This document shows, piece after piece, positions 57,785-64,000 of a DNA stretch of 64,000 nt. The notes under the pieces are model-generated. The model was not told where the DNA came from and did not search any database. It saw only the letters and a list, made by a program, of their open reading frames with translations. Numbering within the stretch: the first letter of the stretch is position 1; each line of letters begins with the position of its first letter. This stretch comes from Bacillus sp. SORGH_AS_0510 (GTDB taxonomy: Bacteria; Bacillota; Bacilli; Bacillales; Cytobacillaceae). A program made the position numbers and the translations under genes. Where the stretch lies: contig NZ_JAUTAU010000001.1 of NCBI RefSeq assembly GCF_030818775.1, forward strand, positions 1,306,001-1,370,000, written 5' to 3'.

Positions 57785-58774
57785 ATGAAGCCATACGTTT
57801 TTATTACACGGAAGCTTCCAGACGAAGTTGTTAAACCACTACTGCCAAACTATGAAGTAAACATGTGGGAACATGAGGATATTCCAGTTCCAAGGGAGTT
57901 ACTGCTAACTGAAGCAAAGAAGGCAGATGCCTTGCTAACCATGTTATCAGATTCTATTGATGAAAGTATTTTAACCGCTGGAAAACAGTTAAAAGTAGTA
58001 GCCAACCTTGCTGTTGGTTTCGATAATATTGACTTAAAGGTTGCCACCAGAGAGGGAATCGCGATTTGCAACACACCCGATGTATTAACAGACACTACTG
58101 CAGATTTAACATTTGGCTTGTTAATGGCTACTGCAAGAAGGCTAATGGAAGCTTCCGAGTTAGTAAAAGAGGGCAAATGGAAAAGCTGGAGCCCCTTGTT
58201 ATTGGCTGGCCATGACATCCATCACAAAACCATTGGTATCGTTGGCATGGGGAAAATTGGTGAGACTGTTGCAAAACGGGCAACCGGTTTTGAGATGAAC
58301 ATTTTATACCATAACCGTTCACGTAAACCAGAAGTGGAACAACAGCTTGGAGCGGTTTATGTGGCCTTTGATGAATTAGTAGAAAAATCAGATTTTATTG
58401 TCTGCCTAACTCCACTTACAAATGAAACAAAAAACTTGTTCACTCGTGATGTGTTTAGGAAAATGAAGCAGTCGGCTATTTTTATCAACGCAGGAAGAGG
58501 CCCAGTCGTTGATGAACAGGCTCTCTTTGAGGCATTAGTTGCTGGCGACATTTCTGGTGCAGGCCTTGATGTTTTTGAAAAAGAACCAATTGGTGCTGAT
58601 CATCCATTATTGCAGCTTCCTAACGTAGTTGCGCTGCCACACATTGGGAGTTCAAGTGTTGAAACAAGAATGGAAATGTTGAGGCTTTGTCTGACAAATA
58701 TTCAAGCAGTGATCGAAGGAAAAGAACCTAAGACGTTGGTGAATAAAGACTGGAAACCCTTAGTCAAAGCGTGA
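57785..58774 (+). CDS. 2-hydroxyacid dehydrogenase (glyoxylate/hydroxypyruvate reductase type)
   Basis: 329 residues. NAD-binding GIVGMGKIGETVAKR, NLAVGFDNIDL, INAGRGPVVDE and the catalytic triad Arg near 236, Glu near 265 and His near 283 (VALPHIGSS). D-2-hydroxyacid family, resembling YvcT and GyaR glyoxylate reductases. NADPH or NADH use and substrate not decidable from sequence alone. Not part of the B. subtilis order here. Confidence 0.88.
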   Translation: MKPYVFITRKLPDEVVKPLLPNYEVNMWEHEDIPVPRELLLTEAKKADALLTMLSDSIDESILTAGKQLKVVANLAVGFDNIDLKVATREGIAICNTPDVLTDTTADLTFGLLMATARRLMEASELVKEGKWKSWSPLLLAGHDIHHKTIGIVGMGKIGETVAKRATGFEMNILYHNRSRKPEVEQQLGAVYVAFDELVEKSDFIVCLTPLTNETKNLFTRDVFRKMKQSAIFINAGRGPVVDEQALFEALVAGDISGAGLDVFEKEPIGADHPLLQLPNVVALPHIGSSSVETRMEMLRLCLTNIQAVIEGKEPKTLVNKDWKPLVKA

Positions 58775-58786
58775 CCATACCCATGC

Positions 58787-58820
58787 AAAAAAGCGATTGC
58801 TGGATAGCAATCGCTTTTTA
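58787..58820. terminator. Bidirectional terminator
   Basis: AAAAAAGCGATTGCT and AGCAATCGCTTTTT around GGAT, between the dehydrogenase and the convergent NifU-type gene. Confidence 0.9.
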
Positions 58821-58832
58821 AATCGTATCGAA

Positions 58833-59069
58833 TTAGAAAACTTGTTCTACTTCAACAACGCCTGGAACTTCTTCTAAAAGTGCTCTTTCAATTCCAGCTT
58901 TTAATGTGATGGTTGAACTTGGGCAGCTTCCGCATGCACCTAATAAGCGGAGCTTAACAATACCATCCTCTACATCTACTAATTCGCAATCCCCGCCATC
59001 GCGAAGAAGAAATGGACGTAATTTATCTAATACTTCTTGAACTTGTTCAAACATTTGTTGTTCTTCCAC
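58833..59069 (-). CDS. yutI: NifU C-terminal domain Fe-S carrier YutI
   Basis: 78 residues, GTG start after AAGGAG. Nfu domain alone: [21 protein letters not shown] and [15 protein letters not shown] with the CxxC that binds the cluster. Transfers Fe-S clusters from SUF scaffold to targets. Acidic and small. Confidence 0.93.
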   Translation of the reverse strand: MEEQQMFEQVQEVLDKLRPFLLRDGGDCELVDVEDGIVKLRLLGACGSCPSSTITLKAGIERALLEEVPGVVEVEQVF

Positions 59070-59205
59070 TGTTAATCGACTCCTTTCCTACATTTATTAT
59101 AATGTGATTAGTGCTAAAAATCCATTCTCAGAAATTAGTAAAGCACACATTTAAAGACATTTTCTTAGTTTTTATAGTAAGAATAAAGTAAAATAAAAGA
59201 AAAAG

Positions 59206-59385
59206 GGCTCTGTTAAACTTGCCTGTTGATTTCCGCTCCAGGCACGAACGGTCGTGGGTGTTTCGGCGAGCCTCCTCGGAGAAACACGCCTGCGGGGTCT
59301 CCCCTGAACCATACTCCCACAGGAGTCTTCGTGCCTTCCGCTCCAATCAACAGGGTATAAAACAAGAATGTTCTTTAACACAGCC
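59206..59385. repeat. Interspersed palindromic repeat B, copy 2 (complete)
   Basis: About 180 bp. Outer arms GGCTCTGTTAAA (59206-59217) and TTTAACACAGCC (59374-59385), inner termini CTGTTGATTTCC and GGAGCGGAAATCAACAG-type, and a GC-rich core with GCGAGCCTCCTCGG. Open frames in it are by-products. It carries no transposase, so it moves, if at all, by another's enzyme. Confidence 0.88.
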
Positions 59386-59408
59386 AATTAAAAAGGCAGG
59401 ATGATGCA

Positions 59409-59735
59409 ATGAATACAACTGAAGTAGAAATTGTCCTTTATGGTGCAGAACAATTATGTCCGAGCTGTGTGAATCTACCTTCTTCTAGAGAAACCTTTGA
59501 ATGGTTGGAAGCAGCTATTGCAAGAAAGTTTCCTGATCAGCCTGTTAAAATGGTCTATGTTGATATTCTCCAGCCTGCAGGTGATGAGGAAAAACTTACT
59601 TTTGCACAAAGAGTAATTGATGAGGATATGTTTTATCCTGTTGTCGTGATAAAAGATAAAGTCGTCGGTGAAGGTAATCCAAGGTTGAAAACGATCTTCT
59701 CAGAACTAGAAAAATACGGCTATCAACCTTTGTAA
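59409..59735 (+). CDS. yuzD: YuzD-family disulfide/thioredoxin-like protein
   Basis: 108 residues. GAEQLCPSCVNLPSSRETFEWLEAAI with a CPSC site, and DMFYPVVVIKDKVVGEGNPRLKTIF near the C-terminus. Thioredoxin-like fold; function unknown. Lies between the NifU-type gene and yutJ, in the B. subtilis order. Confidence 0.85.
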   Translation: MNTTEVEIVLYGAEQLCPSCVNLPSSRETFEWLEAAIARKFPDQPVKMVYVDILQPAGDEEKLTFAQRVIDEDMFYPVVVIKDKVVGEGNPRLKTIFSELEKYGYQPL

Positions 59736-59741
59736 AACTAG

Positions 59742-59770
59742 AAGCATTCCGCTCGTTGGAATGCTTTTTA
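59742..59770 (+). terminator. Terminator of yuzD
   Basis: AAGCATTCC and GGAATGCTT around GCTCGTT, TTTT. Confidence 0.88.
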
Positions 59771-59881
59771 CTTTGGTGAAAAAAGACAAGGTATAACAAT
59801 TGTTAATTATTTGAATAAGATGATAGTGAGGACTATTTTATTATTTTTCCTCATTAAAAAAGAAGAATTTTCATCTTTGTA

Positions 59882-59916
59882 TAAAAATGAGGCTGACCTT
59901 TTAAGGCCAACCTCAT
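59882..59916 (-). terminator. Terminator of yutJ
   Basis: On the minus strand ATGAGGTTGGCC and GGTCAGCCTCAT pair around TTAAAA, followed by TTTTTA. Confidence 0.8.
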
Positions 59917-59923
59917 GGTTTCA

Positions 59924-60991
59924 TCATCCATTATGGAATTTGTACATCCATAAAATACCAGATTTTAAAAGACGTGCTACACGTCCTGTAATAGGGCGTT
60001 CCGCCATTAATCCAAAGCCATGCTTTTTACCAAGAGAGCCTAAGATCCCTTTTAGTTTTATTGGCGGGAAGGAAGCAGGCGGCTCTTCACCCTTCCAACG
60101 GCTTTTTAACACTTCCACAATTTGTTCTGCCTGCCCTTCAGCTAATTGAGCACTTGGAGCATGTGGAAGGCTTGCACAGTCACCTACAACAAAAACATGT
60201 TCATCTGTTGGCAGGTGGTGGCGTGGAGTGAGAAGCAATCTTCCCATCCGGTCCTTTTCCCCAGCCATTTCGCGGACAATTTTACTTGCCTGGATTCCAG
60301 CTGTCCATACAATCACTTCACAATCCATTGGCACATCGTGATTGTATAAACGTTTTTCTTCGACTTTAGTGATATTTGAATTGTTGATAATTTCAACATT
60401 GTTTTTAACAAACCAATTTTCGACGTATTTACTTAAACGTTCAGGAAATGAGGATAGAATATGATTCCCTCTATCAAATAATTTGATCTGTAAGTCTTCC
60501 CGGCTTTCACTCAATTCACTAGCTAACTCTACTCCACTAAGACCTGCCCCTACTATGGCAACAACAGAACCAGGAGCGAGGTTGTTTAATACAGAGTAAG
60601 TGTGACGTGACTTATCGATACTCTGTATACTATAGGTAAATTGTTCTGCACCCGGAACATCATGATACTTATCCTCACAGCCTAGGCCGATAACTAGGTC
60701 ATCATAGGTAATAGGTTTTTCATTTTTTAATTCAACCTTTTTTTCAGCTGTGTTAATTCCAACTACTTCTCCGTATTTTACAACTAAACGTGGATGTTCC
60801 GGAAAAGCAACACGAACTTCTGTATCTGAAATGGTTCCAGCGGCTAATGCATAATATTCTGTTTTTAAGCAGTGGTAAGGCACGCGGTCAACGAGTGTAA
60901 TGGTAACGTCCTCTGGTAAATGATTCGGCAAAAGCTCGTGCAAAATCCTCATTCCACCGTATCCACCACCGAGAATGACAAGGTTTTTCAT
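59924..60991 (-). CDS. yutJ: NDH-2-like NAD(P)/FAD oxidoreductase YutJ
   Basis: 355 residues. FAD-binding VILGGGYGGMRIL at the start, NAD-binding VAIVGAGLSGVELASEL in the middle and FVVGDCASL near 270, as in type-II NADH dehydrogenases. Weak C-terminal membrane helix. It is a paralogue of YumB at the right edge. The physiological electron acceptor is not known. Confidence 0.89.
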   Translation of the reverse strand: MKNLVILGGGYGGMRILHELLPNHLPEDVTITLVDRVPYHCLKTEYYALAAGTISDTEVRVAFPEHPRLVVKYGEVVGINTAEKKVELKNEKPITYDDLVIGLGCEDKYHDVPGAEQFTYSIQSIDKSRHTYSVLNNLAPGSVVAIVGAGLSGVELASELSESREDLQIKLFDRGNHILSSFPERLSKYVENWFVKNNVEIINNSNITKVEEKRLYNHDVPMDCEVIVWTAGIQASKIVREMAGEKDRMGRLLLTPRHHLPTDEHVFVVGDCASLPHAPSAQLAEGQAEQIVEVLKSRWKGEEPPASFPPIKLKGILGSLGKKHGFGLMAERPITGRVARLLKSGILWMYKFHNG

Positions 60992-61021
60992 TATTAATTC
61001 CCCTTTGTTTACATTATAAGA

Positions 61022-61168
61022 ATGATAAATTCGACTTTGAGAATTGTCCAGCTCCAGCGCCTAGCCCCTCGGGTCAAATAACCTTCGGCAAGTAAAGTCA
61101 AAAGGCGGACTTTTCTAGCCAAAGAACATTTACCTGTCGGGGCTGACCAAGGCGCTTGTGCTTTTCTT
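61022..61168. repeat. Interspersed structured repeat A, copy 4
   Basis: Full-length, AATTCGACTTTGAGAATTGTC to GGCGCTTGTGCTTTTCTT. Inner stem arms partly mismatched. Between yutJ and yuzB; the rest of this 381-bp gap (60992-61372) has an AT-rich stretch with TTGACA near 61291 as candidate promoter of yuzB and a weak cre-like AGCGCTTGCA at 61191. Confidence 0.88.
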
Positions 61169-61372
61169 GTCCGGTTTTCACAAAAATGGTTAGCGCTTGC
61201 AATTTTAAAATATTAGAATAATATTATGTTTCTTTACCACATAAGAGTATAACTAAAATGTGTACAAATAACAACATTTTTCATACTATTCTTGACAGTA
61301 AAGCGTAGTGCGTGGTAATTGACGGGGAGAATGAAATAGAGTAGCATATCTATGTGTGGAGAGGTGAAACTA

Positions 61373-61612
61373 GTGATTCAACCTATCATTGAATTTTGTA
61401 TTAGCAATCTGGCGAATGGTGCGCAAAAAGCACTTGAAAAATTACAAAGAGATCCTAACTTGGATATTATTGAATATGGATGCCTTGGATATTGTGGAAA
61501 ATGTGCAACCAAATTATATGCACTCGTTAATGGAGAAGTAGTAACAGGTGAGACACCTGATGAACTAGTTGACAACATTTACCAATACCTAGAAGAAAAT
61601 CCAATGTTTTAA
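61373..61612 (+). CDS. yuzB: YuzB-like small Cys protein (UPF0349, DUF1450)
   Basis: 79 residues from the GTG at 61373 (GAGGTGA site). Cys motif FC...GCLGYCGKC. [2Fe-2S]-ferredoxin-like small protein, function unknown. Followed by yutM 26 bp downstream, probably cotranscribed. Confidence 0.85.
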   Translation: MIQPIIEFCISNLANGAQKALEKLQRDPNLDIIEYGCLGYCGKCATKLYALVNGEVVTGETPDELVDNIYQYLEENPMF

Positions 61613-61638
61613 ATAGATTGGAAAGGTGGGGAATTTTC

Positions 61639-62004
61639 ATGAGTAAGGAAGTTGTTATATTAACTGAAGCAGCAGCACTGCACATTAAAGAGATGATAAA
61701 GCACAACGAAGAAGAAGGTGCATTCTTACGTGTAAGCGTAAAGGGAGGCGGATGCAGTGGATTATCTTACGGCATGGGCTTTGACCATGAGGTGAAAGAA
61801 GAGGACCTCCAGCTCGAACAATATGGCATACAGATACTTGTTGATAAAGAAAGTGCTCCTATCCTACAAGGAACAAAAATTGACTATAAAGAATCCATGA
61901 TGGGCGGCGGCTTTACAATCGATAATCCAAATGCCATCGCATCATGCGGATGTGGCTCATCCTTCCGTACCGCAACAGCTACAGGTACACCGGAAGAATG
62001 TTAA
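61639..62004 (+). CDS. yutM: HesB/IscA-family Fe-S carrier YutM
   Basis: 121 residues from the ATG at 61639. A-type carrier: VKGGGCSGLSYGMGF and ASCGCGSSFR, the three conserved Cys. Carries clusters from SUF to apoproteins; with YutI it completes an Fe-S trafficking set here. Confidence 0.94.
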   Translation: MSKEVVILTEAAALHIKEMIKHNEEEGAFLRVSVKGGGCSGLSYGMGFDHEVKEEDLQLEQYGIQILVDKESAPILQGTKIDYKESMMGGGFTIDNPNAIASCGCGSSFRTATATGTPEEC

Positions 62005-62012
62005 ATACAATT

Positions 62013-62043
62013 AAAAAAGGCGCCGAAATGGCGCCTTTTTTTA
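62013..62043 (+). terminator. Terminator of yutM
   Basis: AAAAAAGGCGCC and GGCGCCTTTTTTT around GAAAT. Confidence 0.92.
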
Positions 62044-62050
62044 CAAAATA

Positions 62051-62194
62051 ATAAAATTCAACTATGAGAATTGTCCAGCTTCAGCGCCTAGCCCCTCGGG
62101 TCAAATAACCATCGGCAAGTAAAGTCAAAGAGCGACTTTTCTTGCCGAAGAACATTTGCCTGTCGGGGCTGACCAAGGCGCTTGCGCTTTTCTT
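62051..62194. repeat. Interspersed structured repeat A, copy 5
   Basis: Full-length, ATAAAATTCAACTATGAGAA to GGCGCTTGCGCTTTTCTT, between yutM and yumC; inner stem CATCGGCAAGTAAAGTC with GACTTTTCTTGCCGAAG. It overlaps the end of yumC by about two bases. Confidence 0.88.
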
Positions 62195-63191
62195 ATTGTT
62201 TAAACATAGAAGAGCTGTGTAATGGCTGTGCTTTTGCCTTTGGATCAATGTATGTTTTTGCATTGTTTACGGCTGTTGGTGCTTCACCAAAACCACAAGC
62301 AATTAACTTCACTTTTCCATCATACGTACAAATATCTCCAGCTGCATAAATACCTGGGACATTGGTTTCCATTTTGGAATTGACTACGATTGAATTCTTC
62401 TCAATTTCAAGACCCCATTCCTTAATCGGTCCAAGGGAAGAAACGAATCCATAGTTACAGATAACAGCATCTACATCAAGGATTTCTTTTGCTTCGCCGT
62501 TAACAGAAGAAAGAACGACTTGTTTAATTCCATTATCATCCCCGATTAATTCGGCAGGTACAAATGGAGTTTTTACATCCACTTTGGAATTATATAGGTT
62601 TTCTACGCTATGTTCATGGGCACGGAATTTATCACGACGGTGAACAATCGTTACCTTTTCAGCAATCGGCTCAAGCATTAATGCCCAGTCAACTGCGGAA
62701 TCTCCGCCTCCGAAGACCACTACCTTTTGACCTGCAAATTGATTTAAATCTTCGATGAAGTAATATAGATTTTTGTGTTCATATTGTTGTGCACTTTCTA
62801 ATTCCAGACGGCGCGGTTGGAATGCTCCATTTCCTGCCGTGATAATAACGGTCTTAGAGTAGTGTACTTCTTTATTAGTTGTTAATTTAAATGTACCATC
62901 TTCTAGTTTTTCTAACTTCTCAACAGATTGTTCAAGAGCAATGGCTTGATCAAACTTAGCCATTTGTTCTTTTAAGTTGTTGATTAATTCTTGAGCACGG
63001 ACTTTAGGGAATCCAGCTACATCGTAAATATATTTTTCCGGATAAAGAGCCGATAATTGACCTCCAAGTTGCGGTAAGCTTTCAATGATCTTCACTGATG
63101 CTTGTCTCATTCCGCCGTAAAAGGCAGTAAATAGACCAACAGGGCCTCCTCCGATTATGGTAATATCATAAACTGTTTGATTTTCTTGCAC
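62193..63191 (-). CDS. yumC: Ferredoxin-NADP+ reductase type 2 (YumC)
   Basis: 332 residues from the GTG at 63191, seven bases after GGGGG; the upstream TTG at 63206 would sit on the site. TrxR-like [60 protein letters not shown] and [26 protein letters not shown]. Exchanges electrons between NADPH and ferredoxin or flavodoxin, supporting Fe-S and redox enzymes around. Confidence 0.95.
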   Translation of the reverse strand: MQENQTVYDITIIGGGPVGLFTAFYGGMRQASVKIIESLPQLGGQLSALYPEKYIYDVAGFPKVRAQELINNLKEQMAKFDQAIALEQSVEKLEKLEDGTFKLTTNKEVHYSKTVIITAGNGAFQPRRLELESAQQYEHKNLYYFIEDLNQFAGQKVVVFGGGDSAVDWALMLEPIAEKVTIVHRRDKFRAHEHSVENLYNSKVDVKTPFVPAELIGDDNGIKQVVLSSVNGEAKEILDVDAVICNYGFVSSLGPIKEWGLEIEKNSIVVNSKMETNVPGIYAAGDICTYDGKVKLIACGFGEAPTAVNNAKTYIDPKAKAQPLHSSSMFKQ

Positions 63192-63347
63192 TCCGTATCC
63201 CCCCAACTAGTAGTAACAAACTCCACTCACTATAATATCATAAAACTAGGGAATCCTCACAACTTTCTACCAATTTAAACAATAAGTTATTAGTAATAAA
63301 ATAGTGTAATTTATAATATTCTTAAGGTAAATAATTTAAAAATCCGC

Positions 63348-63376
63348 TTGAAAATAGTGTTAAAGTAGCATAAGAT
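63348..63376 (+). promoter_or_regulatory. Candidate sigma-A promoter of yumB
   Basis: TTGAAA, 17-bp spacer, TAAGAT. It would give a leader of about 260 nt before yumB. The 63207-63639 gap is otherwise AT-rich, with no clear riboswitch. Confidence 0.5.
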
Positions 63377-63639
63377 GTATTGTGGATATATTGTTAAGAA
63401 TTTGTGACGAAAAACGCACATTTATGTGAATGATGTAACAAGTTTTATTATTCTGTCAATTTTTATTAATCTTTTCACTTCTTTGTGCTAATCAGTTTGA
63501 TCTTTTTCTTTGAAACCATTCGTGAATAATATCACAAACATTTTTGTATAAAACAAAATAAAAATGGCCTTAGCAGTGGAAGATAAGAAAAAGAGAAATT
63601 TATTCAAAAATATTATTATAAAAGGTGGAAGTGATCACT

Positions 63640-64000
63640 TTGAGAAAGCCTAAAATCGTTATTATCGGTGCTGGTTACGGCGGACTTATGACAACAGTTC
63701 GTTTACAAAAGTTAATCGGTGTAAATGAAGCAGATATCGTATTAATAAATAAGAACGACTACCATTATGAAACAACTTGGTTACACGAGGCTTCTGCTGG
63801 TACGCTGCATCATGATCGTGTTCGTTATGATATTAGAGATGTAATTGATCGTAGCAAGGTTGATTTTGTTCAAGATACAGTGGTTGAAATCAACAGAGAA
63901 GAGAAGAAGGTAATTTTAGATAAAGGTGAAGTCGATTATGACTACCTTGTGATTGCATTAGGTGGAGAGCCTGAAACATTCGGAATCAAAGGCTTAAAGG
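63640..64000 (+). CDS. yumB: Type-II NADH dehydrogenase-like YumB (3' end missing)
   Basis: 120 residues visible to the window edge. TTG start taken at 63640; GTG at 63631 is in frame and possible. FAD-binding [20 protein letters not shown] at the N-terminus, [31 protein letters not shown] and [16 protein letters not shown] follow, as in B. subtilis YumB. Membrane-associated NADH:quinone oxidoreductase by family. Relative of YutJ. Confidence 0.9.
   Translation, partial: MRKPKIVIIGAGYGGLMTTVRLQKLIGVNEADIVLINKNDYHYETTWLHEASAGTLHHDRVRYDIRDVIDRSKVDFVQDTVVEINREEKKVILDKGEVDYDYLVIALGGEPETFGIKGLK

Noticed and set aside
59206..59385. Insertion sequence
   Set aside because: Terminal inverted repeats exist but no transposase or target duplication can be made out; treated as a repeat.
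61186..61201. cre (CcpA) site
   Set aside because: AGCGCTTGCA fits only part of the consensus and lies beside repeat A; not strong enough to call.

Overview
The window is chromosomal DNA of a low-GC, Gram-positive, endospore-forming member of the Bacillaceae. The evidence is AGGAGG-type ribosome binding sites with many TTG and GTG starts, sporulation genes (two CotF-type coat proteins, yuzL, yunB, lytH, a YhcN/YlaJ-type lipoprotein, yutH), a sigma-W type promoter, two S-box (SAM) riboswitches, Fur boxes and a FadR box. From about 20 kb to the right end, gene content and order follow the Bacillus subtilis yus-yun-yut-yum region (yusV, yusU, fadN-fadA-fadE, yusI, gcvH, yusG, yusF, yusE, yusD, metNPQ, sufCDSUB, yunF to yunA, lipA, yutC to yutJ, yuzB, yutM, yumC, yumB). 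Interspersed repeats and non-B. subtilis insertions suggest a Neobacillus/Mesobacillus-like genus; this assignment is inference.

Layout. 1-1.3 kb: end of a polar amino acid (cystine-like) ABC transporter. 1.6-3.7 kb: sigma-W type nfeD-flotillin pair. 3.8-7.4 kb: a histidine kinase divergent from a response regulator-kinase pair. 7.6-11.8 kb: a benzil reductase-like SDR, then a tungstate uptake operon led by its one-component regulator. 12-16.6 kb: azoreductase, uppP, a HIT/GalT-like DUF4931 protein and a frameshifted RodA/FtsW-type gene. 16.8-22 kb: a Fur-type siderophore uptake locus (binding protein divergent from two permeases, a frameshifted ATPase, a FhuF-like reductase and YusU). 22-23.2 kb: spore coat genes. 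23.4-28.9 kb: beta-oxidation operon fadNAE with a FadR box. 29-31 kb: small redox and lipoyl-carrier genes. 32.7-38.7 kb: a NERD-domain protein, yusD, then SAM-riboswitch-controlled metY and metNPQ. 39-44.4 kb: SUF Fe-S cluster operon. 44.5-58.8 kb: conserved yun/yut housekeeping and sporulation genes including lipA. 58.8-64 kb: Fe-S carriers (NifU-C, YuzB, HesB type), redox partner YuzD and three flavoprotein oxidoreductases (YutJ, YumC, start of YumB). Sulfur, Fe-S and lipoate functions cluster strongly: methionine/cysteine supply, SUF machinery, Fe-S carriers, lipoyl synthase and the lipoyl carrier GcvH.

The least ordinary part is extragenic. Five intergenic loci carry six head-to-tail arrays that fall into only two exact period classes, 21 bp (three arrays, 5-6 units) and 52 bp (three arrays, 5, 11 and 27 units). 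Each locus lies just downstream of an intrinsic terminator. There are also five copies of a roughly 120-145 bp structured repeat whose central 17-bp stem has compensatory changes between copies, and three copies of a second palindromic repeat, one reduced to its bare ends. Two conserved genes carry three single-base frameshifts, which may be real decay or sequencing error. No rRNA, tRNA, CRISPR, prophage or transposase gene was recognised.
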